A stretch of DNA of 39,632 bases from assembly GCA_029838215.1 (NCBI GenBank), contig JALGVI010000022.1, positions 1 to 39,632 of the forward strand, read 5' to 3'. The DNA is from Candidatus Helarchaeota archaeon (GTDB lineage: Archaea > Asgardarchaeota > Lokiarchaeia > Helarchaeales > RDOG01). This document shows, piece by piece, positions 1 through 6,880 of this stretch. A model generated the notes under the pieces. The model had not been told where the DNA came from, searched no databases, and saw only the letters and a list, made by a program, of their open reading frames with translations. The position numbers and the translations under genes are program-made. Position 1 is the stretch's first letter. Every line of letters begins with the position of its first letter.

Positions 1-221
1 AATGTCGTGTAATCGCCGAAAAGAAACCAGATATAACCGATTCCAAAGCAGAGAAATAATATCCCCCAATCCAATTCGATTATGGACGGCACGCCTTTTC
101 TCCTGTTGTTTATATATTTCACGAAGAAGAAGACAGCTATTTCAAGGAAGACCGCCATGATTATCAATTCTAATGAGATCAAGATCTCTTGGAATGGTCC
201 CGTTATCGGATAGACTACCAT
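1..221 (-). CDS. Membrane protein, 5' part only (runs off the left edge)
   Basis: An open frame starts with ATG at 221 and stays open to base 1, giving about 73 residues (MVVYPITGPFQEILISLELI...). The visible part has two hydrophobic stretches, roughly residues 12-34 and 48-65, separated by a basic loop (KYINNRRKG), so it is the N-terminus of a polytopic membrane protein. It begins only 4 nt after the stop codon of the preceding seven-helix protein (stop TGA at 226-228), so the two are almost surely translated from one mRNA. The spacing and similar hydrophobic layout suggest a second receptor-like membrane protein, but this is inference. The rest of the gene lies outside the window. Confidence 0.7.
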   Translation of the reverse strand, partial: MVVYPITGPFQEILISLELIIMAVFLEIAVFFFVKYINNRRKGVPSIIELDWGILFLCFGIGYIWFLFGDYTT

Positions 222-225
222 GGTA

Positions 226-1323
226 TCACATTTCTATTGTTATTAAATTCTTAATGATCATCTCGGTTGGTTGGAAGAATTCGGAGCGAGATTTCATGAT
301 TTCTGCTGCGTCGTATTCTTCCAAATAATCCTTGAAATAGGTTTCAAATTTGGACGTGATCTCTTTCAACACGTATCGTGCATTTAATAAGTTCTTTTTG
401 GTAACCATTGCAACGATGATTTTTTCCCCATTTTCGATTAGAATGAGATGTTTTTCCAGATTAATGACATCTATGTTTTCTTTTGATTCTGTAATTTCAT
501 TTAACATCCTTATCATGCCCGAAATGCCGCCCGTGAAAAGGTCTTCGCTTTTTATTTCGGCTTCCAAGAAATCCTTATGGTATAACCCGATATTCCTTAC
601 CTTGTCGATGACGTGAACGGAAACAAGGTTTTTCACCCATTGTAATTCTAAAGAGAATGTATTACCTCTAAAACCAAAAAACATCAGAAAGATTCCTATG
701 AATGTCAGGATTTGAGATGAAAGCAGGATGTAATACGGAAATGAAAAATACGCCTGAATGAAAATGTAGCGATTGCCCGAAGAGAAAAAGAGACCCGTAT
801 AAAAAAGCAGGATGCCCAGCAGTGCGACCTTTAACTTCTGCTTGATTTCCCCGAATGTATTGAACGTGAAATAGATTGTGGAGGAAATACAGGGACTCAA
901 GAATAACGCATGAAAAACATTCAAGGTGACCAAATTCATCGGAGTGGGCCACGGAATTAGCGCCATGACTACCGAAATTGTAAATGTCAGCGTTATAGTA
1001 TAGTGCGTTTTAAAGCTTTTCCTGAAAGCATGTTCCAAATTAATATAGAAGATAAGACCACCAACGCCTCTCACGAGGATGACCGTGATGATGAGGAGTG
1101 AAAACAACTCAATGGAAAGAAAATGAAACTTGTAATAAGTCGAGATGAAATGACTTATTGCAAACGAAATGAAATACAAACCATAACTCAGAATGATGAC
1201 ATTTCCTGCTTGCTTTCTCCGTTGCGCATTCCATTGAATCAAGAATATCATGCCCAATTGAAAGATGAAAACAGAAATCATGTAACCGAGACCGATCAAA
1301 ACGCCAATTTCTAGGTCATTCAA
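226..1323 (-). CDS. Seven-helix membrane protein with C-terminal longin-like cytosolic domain
   Basis: 365 residues. Seven hydrophobic segments can be seen at about 7-30, 42-63, 70-93, 108-124, 131-154, 165-181 and 195-219. They are followed by a soluble region, about 235-345, with an alternating beta/alpha look (GGISGMIRMLNEITES, then a beta hairpin LEKHLILIENGEKIIVAMV, then a helix with FETYFKDYLEEY). That pattern resembles the longin/roadblock-like modules that accompany small GTPases in Asgard archaea; I infer this from the pattern and have not tested it. It lies 44 nt downstream of a Rag-like GTPase gene and 4 nt upstream of another membrane-protein gene, all on the same strand, so a membrane sensor that talks to the neighbouring GTPase is a reasonable hypothesis. 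The ligand is unknown. No kinase or transporter signature is visible. Confidence 0.7.
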   Translation of the reverse strand: MNDLEIGVLIGLGYMISVFIFQLGMIFLIQWNAQRRKQAGNVIILSYGLYFISFAISHFISTYYKFHFLSIELFSLLIITVILVRGVGGLIFYINLEHAFRKSFKTHYTITLTFTISVVMALIPWPTPMNLVTLNVFHALFLSPCISSTIYFTFNTFGEIKQKLKVALLGILLFYTGLFFSSGNRYIFIQAYFSFPYYILLSSQILTFIGIFLMFFGFRGNTFSLELQWVKNLVSVHVIDKVRNIGLYHKDFLEAEIKSEDLFTGGISGMIRMLNEITESKENIDVINLEKHLILIENGEKIIVAMVTKKNLLNARYVLKEITSKFETYFKDYLEEYDAAEIMKSRSEFFQPTEMIIKNLITIEM

Positions 1324-1367
1324 TTAGGCACACCCAATACATCTTATCATTCACCATCCGGTCGTCT

Positions 1368-1910
1368 TCAGGTGACAAGCGATTTCCGAAAGATCGTATA
1401 TATTGTTGTCTTGAAGATCTTGTGGTTAAATTCGGGCGGAACCGTGTTCTTAACCATTTCTATTAGCCTGTCAGCCTGCTCACGTGAAAAGTTCTCAAGC
1501 CTTTCTATATCGGGATCGTATTTGTGCAAGAAAACTGAGAGATTGATTTTTGCATTTTTCTTTTTTAATGCATTTATGATTTTTTGCAAATAATCCAAAG
1601 CCACGTCATAGCGTTCTTTGTCCTGAACGTCGATGACGAATAGAATCTTGTCAACGCCTTCCATGAATTTGTCTAATTCTTCCAAATATGACTTGCGGTA
1701 TTTTTCTTGCCCACCAAAATCCCAAATATTGAAAAGCGTGTTTCGATCTTCGAAATTTATAATTTTCAAGCCAGGAGTGGGTTTTAATGAGTAATATGAT
1801 AATAAATTAGTATTACGTTCAAGACTAAGTCTAATGGACGTTTTTCCGCTATTATCAAGACCCATTATCACGATCTTGGCTTCTTTTTTATCATGTGTCA
1901 TTTTACTCAT
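1368..1910 (-). CDS. Rag/Arf-like small GTPase
   Basis: 180 residues, a stand-alone GTPase domain. The P-loop GLDNSGKTS is at residues 17-25 and is of the Arf/Rag type. The switch II motif WDFGGQ is at 63-68, with the glutamine present. The base-recognition motif is HKYD at 129-132 instead of NKxD; His in that position is a hallmark of the Rag/Gtr GTPases. There is no C-terminal cysteine for prenylation and no clear N-terminal Gly2 for myristoylation. The eukaryotic Rag C-terminal roadblock domain is absent, but a longin-like domain is encoded in the next gene, fused to seven helices. The gene starts 47 nt after the ArsR regulator on the same strand. It probably acts as a membrane-proximal molecular switch. 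Placement in the Rag rather than the Arf branch is moderately sure. Confidence 0.87.
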   Translation of the reverse strand: MSKMTHDKKEAKIVIMGLDNSGKTSIRLSLERNTNLLSYYSLKPTPGLKIINFEDRNTLFNIWDFGGQEKYRKSYLEELDKFMEGVDKILFVIDVQDKERYDVALDYLQKIINALKKKNAKINLSVFLHKYDPDIERLENFSREQADRLIEMVKNTVPPEFNHKIFKTTIYTIFRKSLVT

Positions 1911-1957
1911 GTAGAACCCGCCTCCATCTATCCTACAAGCCCGATATCAAACAGCAC

Positions 1958-2350
1958 TTAGTATAGAGTATCAATGACATCCAATGCAGATAACTCATCT
2001 ATCTTCTCTCGATGCCTTTGCGACAGAAAAGAGCTAATTGCAGCCAGTATGGTGAAGATTCTGGGATCTCGAATCTTGTAAAACTTCCTTGCACCTACTT
2101 TTCGCACGGAGATGAGATCCGCCCCTGTTAGTGTTTTTAATTGCTGGGAGATTGTTGATTGGCTCTTATTCAATGCAATTTGTATCTCGTTCGCCATTTT
2201 TTCGCCGTGTTTTAAATATTCTAAAATTTCTAGTCTAGTGAAATCCGCTAGAACCTTGAGAAAATCAACCAAATTTGAAATCAACTCTTGCACTTTTGAT
2301 TCACGACCTGAAAATTTTTGCTCGTTCAATATCATTTTAGCTAATAACAC
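1958..2350 (-). CDS. ArsR-type winged-helix transcriptional regulator
   Basis: 130 residues. A winged-helix domain covers about residues 30-95: VLADFTRLEILEYL is the typical ArsR entry helix, followed by a recognition helix in NKSQSTISQQLKTL and a wing in ISVRKVGARKFYKI. No CxC or other metal site is seen, so it is unlikely to be a metal sensor; a helical C-terminus (about 100-130) could serve for dimerisation. The longest frame begins with GTG at 2350; an in-frame ATG at 2335 is possible. It is the first gene of the leftward set that includes the Rag-like GTPase and the seven-helix protein. A palindrome overlapping its own TATA-like box (2373-2388) and a twin palindrome 84 bp away suggest that it represses itself and the divergent set. 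Confidence 0.85.
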   Translation of the reverse strand: MLLAKMILNEQKFSGRESKVQELISNLVDFLKVLADFTRLEILEYLKHGEKMANEIQIALNKSQSTISQQLKTLTGADLISVRKVGARKFYKIRDPRIFTILAAISSFLSQRHREKIDELSALDVIDTLY

Positions 2351-2372
2351 ATCGTGTTTAACATATTTAAGT

Positions 2373-2388
2373 ATTGTTATATAACGAT
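2373..2388. promoter_or_regulatory. Palindromic operator candidate 1, over the ArsR promoter
   Basis: The 16-mer ATTGTTATATAACGAT is palindromic except at one symmetric position pair (its reverse complement is ATCGTTATATAACAAT). It contains TTATATAA, a good TATA box for the leftward ArsR gene that starts at 2350. A bound dimer would block TBP. The same sequence with one change recurs at 2457-2472. Confidence 0.65.
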
Positions 2389-2430
2389 TCCACGATTCAA
2401 TCTTTCAAAACCGGTTTAAAAAGTGACAAT

Positions 2431-2440
2431 CTATTTATAC
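2431..2440 (+). promoter_or_regulatory. TATA-like box for the rightward transcript
   Basis: CTATTTATAC is an archaeal TATA-like element on the plus strand. Transcription would be expected about 25 nt downstream, near 2460, which places the start inside the second palindrome (2457-2472). Confidence 0.45.
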
Positions 2441-2456
2441 TTTTGGCTTTCGTTAT

Positions 2457-2472
2457 ATTGTTATACAACGAT
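2457..2472. promoter_or_regulatory. Palindromic operator candidate 2, over the rightward start site
   Basis: ATTGTTATACAACGAT differs from the first palindrome by one base. The two starts are 84 bp apart, close to eight helical turns, so both sites would face the same side of the DNA. It overlaps the predicted start of the rightward transcript. The likely binder is the ArsR-type protein encoded next to it; the RHH protein at 2701 is the alternative. Confidence 0.6.
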
Positions 2473-2503
2473 ACGGCAATATGGGTTAAAAAAAGATTGA
2501 AAA

Positions 2504-2689
2504 ATGAAGGATTTACGAGGAGATTCTTGGATGAATAAAATGTCTTTTCAAATTTCTGCAAGCGAAGGGTTAAGAAATAATTCCATTATCAAAAAACAGG
2601 AAAAAAACAAATTTTGGATGACGATCAAGAATCAATCCTTCAAACAGATAAATCTATTTCAAAATGTTATAAAAATAAGCGAGGGGTGA
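2504..2689 (+). CDS. Possible small leader ORF, 61 residues
   Basis: An ATG-started frame of 61 codons is the first one in the predicted rightward transcript. Its TGA stop falls inside the GGGGTGAGG ribosome-binding site of the RHH gene, which would allow translational coupling. The protein (MKDLRGDSWMNKMSF...) matches nothing I recognise and no good ribosome-binding site precedes it. It could equally be untranslated leader. Confidence 0.3.
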   Translation: MKDLRGDSWMNKMSFQISASEGLRNNSIIKKQEKNKFWMTIKNQSFKQINLFQNVIKISEG

Positions 2690-2700
2690 GGAAAATTTCC

Positions 2701-3279
2701 GTGATGAGAAAAAATGTATCGATACGAAAAGATTTGGCGGAAGAGCTTGCACACATGGCCCGGGATGATGGACGATCTATCTCTTCCTTATTGAATGAGA
2801 TCTTGAGTGCATCAATTCAAGTATTGAAGGCTCATGATTCTCCGATAACCGAAATATTACAGGAATATGAAGACCTGATGATGGCAAAAGAGATGGGTCT
2901 GGTTCTCACGTGCGAGCAGGAATTCTTGGAGCAGGAAGAAATTAAAAAACGCATGATTGAAAAATGGGCAAGTTGGGGAGATTGGCTTGGTTTTTACCTG
3001 CAAGCACGTTTTCGCGATGAGGGACTATACCTCGTTCACCGGATTTCCAAGGTAATATTTTGGAAAAATGCAAAAATTGAATTTGAGTGGGATTCTGATT
3101 TGAATCCAAAGGAGCTCACAATTCGAATTTACGGTTCTGCCCTGAAGCCGATGAGAGGCGAGTGCATCGTTGCGGCTTATGAAAAGATCTTTGACCATTT
3201 TGGTTTTAAAATGGCTGAAAGTGAAGTCATTCATGGAATTTGCAAGATCATTTTCAAGAAATCAGGAGATTTAACATGA
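2701..3279 (+). CDS. Ribbon-helix-helix (CopG-like) N-terminal protein with unknown C-terminal domain
   Basis: About 192 residues from GTG at 2701 (ATG at 2704 is possible). The start is set by the strong site GGGGTGAGG at 2683-2691. The first 45 residues (KNVSIRKDLAEELAHMARDD then SISSLLNEIL) have the beta strand plus two helices of the RHH fold, often a DNA-binding dimer. The remaining roughly 145 residues are mixed alpha/beta (WGDWLGFYLQ, IEFEWDSDL, ELTIRIYG) and are not recognised. It could be a second regulator of this divergent locus, with the C-terminal part sensing a ligand or partner. The stop codon overlaps the ATG of the following small frame (ATGA at 3276-3279). Confidence 0.65.
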   Translation: MMRKNVSIRKDLAEELAHMARDDGRSISSLLNEILSASIQVLKAHDSPITEILQEYEDLMMAKEMGLVLTCEQEFLEQEEIKKRMIEKWASWGDWLGFYLQARFRDEGLYLVHRISKVIFWKNAKIEFEWDSDLNPKELTIRIYGSALKPMRGECIVAAYEKIFDHFGFKMAESEVIHGICKIIFKKSGDLT

Positions 3280-3445
3280 AAATTTTACCCGAAAAAATAG
3301 ATATGGCGCAAGATCCTCTTGAAAATTGCGTGAAATCGTTTTTAAAATCGAGGAAAGACACGTAAGAATGCTTATGTACGAAATGGAAGATAAAGAATAT
3401 TGGAGGATTTTCGGGATCTTTCCTGACAATGACTTGGAGTCTTAA
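3276..3445 (+). pseudogene. Small protein split by an apparent -1 frameshift
   Basis: A 29-codon frame starts at 3276 (ATGA overlap with the upstream stop, ribosome-binding site AGGAGA) and ends at TAA 3363-3365. Its first half reads MKILPEKIDMAQDPLE. From about 3323 the -1 frame is open and reads KLREIVFKIEERHVRM, then LMYEMEDKEYWRIFG up to TAA at 3443-3445, 2 nt before the next gene. The joined product of about 56 residues looks like a real, charged helical protein, while the zero-frame tail after the switch looks random. The switch point is the run GAAAATTG; one missing A would explain it. A sequencing error, a decayed gene or programmed slippage are all possible. The joined protein would fit neatly between its two neighbours. 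Confidence 0.5.
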
Positions 3446-3447
3446 AA

Positions 3448-4218
3448 ATGGAGAAAATTATAGAAATTATTGACAAGCTTGAAGAATACTCAACGGAGAA
3501 AAGCGAAATTGAAGCATTGGATAATTTGAAAAAACGAATTAACATGATAAATTCAATAAACAACCAGATAATTGAAAACGAAAAAAAAGCGGGAAGCATG
3601 AGTTCCATTTCAAAAGGTTCAAACTTTGATGAAGATTTGGAGCAGCTTAAACGACAGGTGAGTAAGGGTTTTACGAATTTATTCAAGCTTTCGAGTAAAA
3701 TAGAATTACGCGCTTCACCAAAGGCAATCTTGGCGGAGAAAATTGAAAAAGTCTTTGAAGATATTGCGGATGAGAATATTTGGGGAATTAGCATTTACGA
3801 CGAAATTGTAAATGACATTAAATTGCGATTGAAGAGAAACTTGATAGATAAGGTCACGGACGAGGATTTCGTTACGGATAAAAGTTCAACGGATTTTAAA
3901 TCGGTGCAAGATCTTCTGAGCAAGGAATTGGATGAGATTAATCAACATCTATCGGGAATCAAGAAGGAGTATGGTCCACAACTCAAGCTCCAAGCCGTCA
4001 TGAAGGAATTATATGATGAATTGTTACCAAAATTGACCAAATCAATCATGGACCTTCGAGAGAATTCGGATAAGATGACCTTGGAAATTCAAAACGAGCT
4101 TTCAAGCATTCGTGGCAAGCCCAAGCAATTATTGAAAAATATCAGGGGCAAGATGCAAGATTGTCCAACAAAAAAAAGACCGTTCTACTTCTCAAGGATA
4201 AATTTTAAAGGGCATTGA
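3448..4218 (+). CDS. Coiled-coil hypothetical protein beside the longin-GTPases
   Basis: 256 residues, highly charged and mostly helical, with no Cys-rich motif, signal peptide or membrane segment. Heptad-like stretches occur at about 1-45 (EKIIEIIDKLEEYS...), 55-80 and 155-235 (LSKELDEINQHLSGIKKEY, then LRENSDKMTLEIQNELSSI). The start is ATG 3448 with a GGAG element 11 nt upstream inside the end of the frameshifted small frame. It ends 19 nt before the first longin-GTPase, so the two are likely co-transcribed. A role as scaffold or effector of the GTPases is inferred from position and predicted coiled coil only. Confidence 0.65.
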   Translation: MEKIIEIIDKLEEYSTEKSEIEALDNLKKRINMINSINNQIIENEKKAGSMSSISKGSNFDEDLEQLKRQVSKGFTNLFKLSSKIELRASPKAILAEKIEKVFEDIADENIWGISIYDEIVNDIKLRLKRNLIDKVTDEDFVTDKSSTDFKSVQDLLSKELDEINQHLSGIKKEYGPQLKLQAVMKELYDELLPKLTKSIMDLRENSDKMTLEIQNELSSIRGKPKQLLKNIRGKMQDCPTKKRPFYFSRINFKGH

Positions 4219-4237
4219 ATGAAAATAAGTGATTATA

Positions 4238-5272
4238 ATGACCGAAGATTTGATAGTAGGCATAATTTATTCACAATTTGACGAGATCTACGGTCCTACA
4301 CCCGTTTCTTGGTATCCACCTGACATGAGTAAAGAATTGAGGAATCTCGTTAGCTTGAAATCAATCAACATGTTAACGGGAGAGCACGGATTGGTTCCGG
4401 AATCACTTGCCTTTCTCCCATTCCCTTCGTTTGCAATGGGAGGGTTGATAAAATCCATAGAACTTAAAGATGAAACAAAAAGAGGAGGCTCCATTGATAG
4501 TTCAATTACGATTCTCTTTAAAGAAGCACACGATCCCATTTTCTACAAGTATTTCAAGAACTTCGAGTCCCGCGTGAATGAAGCCGCAGAAAAAATCGTC
4601 GGTTTTGAGAGATCAAATATCAAAAAAAGATTCATCCAAGAGGAATTGGAGAAGCTTCATGAAGACATCATCGGATATTTAAAAGAAATGAAAGATGCAG
4701 AACTCGGAACGTTAGAAGAGAATGCATTTCCTAAAGGTCAGGAGTTTTCCACGTCAGATCGGACATATAGTTATAAGATCATTGTTTGTGGAGATCCCGG
4801 TGTCGGGAAGACTTCTCTAATCTTGCGGTTTACGAATAGAGCATTTCGGAAGACATATCTGCCCACAATGGGAGTGAACATCAGCGAAAAGAGAATTCGA
4901 ATAGAAAACGCCGTAATTAATTTCATATTATGGGATTTGGCAGGACAGACAAAATTTCAGACAATTCGGAAACATTTTTATCAAGGAGCGAATGGTTTGT
5001 TACTCGTATTTGACCTGACAAGACCAATGACGTTCAAAAACATCACTAACTGGCACGACGACATCAAAAAATTCAGTAGTTTAAAAATCAAAGGTTTCAT
5101 TTTGGGAAATAAGTGTGATTTGACGGATTTAAGAGAAGTATCGAAAGAAGAAATCGAAAAAATGGCGGAAAAATTAAATCTTAATTACATTGAAACATCG
5201 GCTCGGACTGGAGAGAAAGTCGATGATGCCTTTCATGAGCTGGGTGAGATCTTGCTCAAGACGAGGTCATGA
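4238..5272 (+). CDS. Ras/Rab-like GTPase fused to an N-terminal longin-like domain (paralog 1)
   Basis: 344 residues from ATG 4238; GTGAT at 4229-4233 reads better as the ribosome-binding site than as an alternative start. Residues 1 to about 125 form an alpha/beta module (GIIYSQFDEIYGPTPVSWYP, LAFLPFPS, SSITILFKEAHDPIFYKYF) resembling longin-type domains known in Asgard and eukaryotic trafficking GTPase regulators. A short charged helix follows. The GTPase domain starts at about 180: GDPGVGKTS at 185-193, the switch I region with a PTMG threonine, WDLAGQ, NKCD and ETSA, all intact. YLPTMGVNISEK is shared exactly with the next gene. No C-terminal prenylation cysteine is present. It probably works at a membrane or in a complex, with the N-terminal domain acting as a built-in regulator or dimerisation module. 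Confidence 0.88.
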   Translation: MTEDLIVGIIYSQFDEIYGPTPVSWYPPDMSKELRNLVSLKSINMLTGEHGLVPESLAFLPFPSFAMGGLIKSIELKDETKRGGSIDSSITILFKEAHDPIFYKYFKNFESRVNEAAEKIVGFERSNIKKRFIQEELEKLHEDIIGYLKEMKDAELGTLEENAFPKGQEFSTSDRTYSYKIIVCGDPGVGKTSLILRFTNRAFRKTYLPTMGVNISEKRIRIENAVINFILWDLAGQTKFQTIRKHFYQGANGLLLVFDLTRPMTFKNITNWHDDIKKFSSLKIKGFILGNKCDLTDLREVSKEEIEKMAEKLNLNYIETSARTGEKVDDAFHELGEILLKTRS

Positions 5273-5385
5273 ACGTTTTTTCATCGAAACATGATTAAAA
5301 ACAAAAAATTATAATCTAAGAATATATGATTCGAGTTCCTAAAATCAGAAACATTGATATTTAATGCCGTCAAATAAAAGTGGTG

Positions 5386-6441
5386 ATGACGGAAAAAGGG
5401 ATCATTTATGGAATCATCCATGCACAATTTAATAACAAACTCGGACCGATTCCAATAGCATGGACACCTGCGGATTTAGCAGATAACATTAAAGGTCCGA
5501 CAAGTTTTAAATCCATTAATTTATTGCTTTCAGAAGGCGAATCAATAATACCGGGTTCTCTTGCGATCATTCCTTTTCCATCCTTGAACCTAAAAGGTCT
5601 CGTCCGATGCTTCAAAGTCAAGGATGAAAATGCCATTTCGGGTTTTAGAGAATCATCCATCACCATAATTTTTAAAGAAGAGCATGATCCGATTTTCTAC
5701 AAGTATATCAGAAATTTTGAGCCGAAATTTGACAATTTAATCGCTGAATTAGAGAATGTTTCGGATGATGACATTGAAAAAGGAATTTTAGTAGAAAAAA
5801 TCACCGAATTTTATTACGATTTGAATTTCATGCTTGATGAACTCAGGGAAGCAGAAATATCTTTTAAAAAAACAGATGAATTTCCTGAAACAGAAGAAGA
5901 TGAAGACATTAAGAAATATACATTCAAGATAATCGTTGTTGGAGATGTTGCGGTCGGCAAGACTTCAATTATATTGCGGTTTACGGACAATGCTTTTAGA
6001 AAAACCTATTTACCGACAATGGGCGTGAATATAAGCGAAAAAGTAATTAGGAGAAATGGCACGAATGCCAAGCTGACATTGTGGGATCTAGCCGGTCAGA
6101 CAAAGTTTCAAATCATGAGAAAGCATTTTTATCAGGGCGCAGACGGTAAGTTGCTAGTATTCGATTTAACTCGACCGAAATCTTTTAAAAGCATGGTTGA
6201 CTGGCATAAAGATATAAAAAAGCATTGTGACCAAGTGGTTCTCGGTCTTCTCGTTGGAAATAAATCAGACTTGGAAGATGAAAGACGCATTTCCAATGAA
6301 GAAATATTCAAGCTTTCAAGTAGGCTAGATCTCGAATATGTCGAAACATCAGCTCTGACGGGAGAGAACATAGACAAGGCATTCTATGCTTTGAGCGAAA
6401 AACTTATTGCCATTGCTGATGAGAAGAAAGACAATTCGTGA
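5386..6441 (+). CDS. Ras/Rab-like GTPase fused to an N-terminal longin-like domain (paralog 2)
   Basis: 351 residues from ATG 5386; two GTG codons sit just upstream in frame. Same architecture as the preceding gene: a longin-like domain (GIIHAQFNNKLGPIPIAWTP, LAIIPFPS, SSITIIFKEEHDPIFYKYI) and a GTPase domain with GDVAVGKTS at 186-194, PTMG, WDLAGQ, NKSD and ETSA. Both domains are conserved with paralog 1, so the gene arose by duplication of the whole fusion. A 113-nt gap with AT-rich sequence separates the two, so it may have its own promoter. The acidic linker (about 160-172, ETEEDED) differs from paralog 1. The pair could work as a heterodimer in the manner of Rag or SRP-receptor type GTPases; that is inference. 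Confidence 0.88.
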   Translation: MTEKGIIYGIIHAQFNNKLGPIPIAWTPADLADNIKGPTSFKSINLLLSEGESIIPGSLAIIPFPSLNLKGLVRCFKVKDENAISGFRESSITIIFKEEHDPIFYKYIRNFEPKFDNLIAELENVSDDDIEKGILVEKITEFYYDLNFMLDELREAEISFKKTDEFPETEEDEDIKKYTFKIIVVGDVAVGKTSIILRFTDNAFRKTYLPTMGVNISEKVIRRNGTNAKLTLWDLAGQTKFQIMRKHFYQGADGKLLVFDLTRPKSFKSMVDWHKDIKKHCDQVVLGLLVGNKSDLEDERRISNEEIFKLSSRLDLEYVETSALTGENIDKAFYALSEKLIAIADEKKDNS

Positions 6442-6472
6442 GGATTTTTCCAACTTGCAAGATGGTGAAAGC

Positions 6473-6718
6473 ATGTCAGAAGCAGAAGTCGATATCAAGG
6501 TTCGTCCCGTGGAAATCATGCGCGTGAAAAACATCATTAGAGGAAGGGCATCAGAATTAGGGGATTTGATGATAAAATTCAGCGATGAAATTGGCGGTAA
6601 AAGCCTGCCTTGTTCGGGATTTGAACCAATGACAATAACAGCCATCATTACAGGGGCACACGGTGAAGAAGAGACCATTGACCGGCTCGTGGCATGGATC
6701 AAGAATAAGTGGAAATGA
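6473..6718 (+). CDS. Small alpha/beta hypothetical protein
   Basis: 81 residues from ATG 6473, chosen because GGTGA (6464-6468) lies just upstream; longer frames would overlap the GTPase gene. The protein starts MSEAEVDIKVRP and ends in an aromatic helix, DRLVAWIKNKWK. The middle, PMTITAIITGAHGEEETI, looks like a strand-turn-helix. No family is recognised. It follows the second longin-GTPase by 31 nt and precedes a T-rich terminator-like tract, so it is probably the last gene of the rightward set. Confidence 0.6.
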   Translation: MSEAEVDIKVRPVEIMRVKNIIRGRASELGDLMIKFSDEIGGKSLPCSGFEPMTITAIITGAHGEEETIDRLVAWIKNKWK

Positions 6719-6745
6719 ATTTTCATTTTTTTTTTCATTCATTTT
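6719..6745 (+). terminator. T-tract terminator candidate
   Basis: A run of ten T (about 6726-6735) within a wider T-rich stretch follows directly after the stop codon at 6718. Archaeal RNA polymerase stops at such tracts. It would end the GTPase transcript. Confidence 0.45.
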
Positions 6746-6880
6746 GAAAAACATGTTTTCCTCGGATTTTCCGTGCATGAAGGAATAACTTTTTTATAGA
6801 AACGTGAGAAGGTTAAGAAAATTGGTTTTGGAAATTCATATTTTAAACTATCAGTAGTAAGACAAATCTCTGACAGGTGC

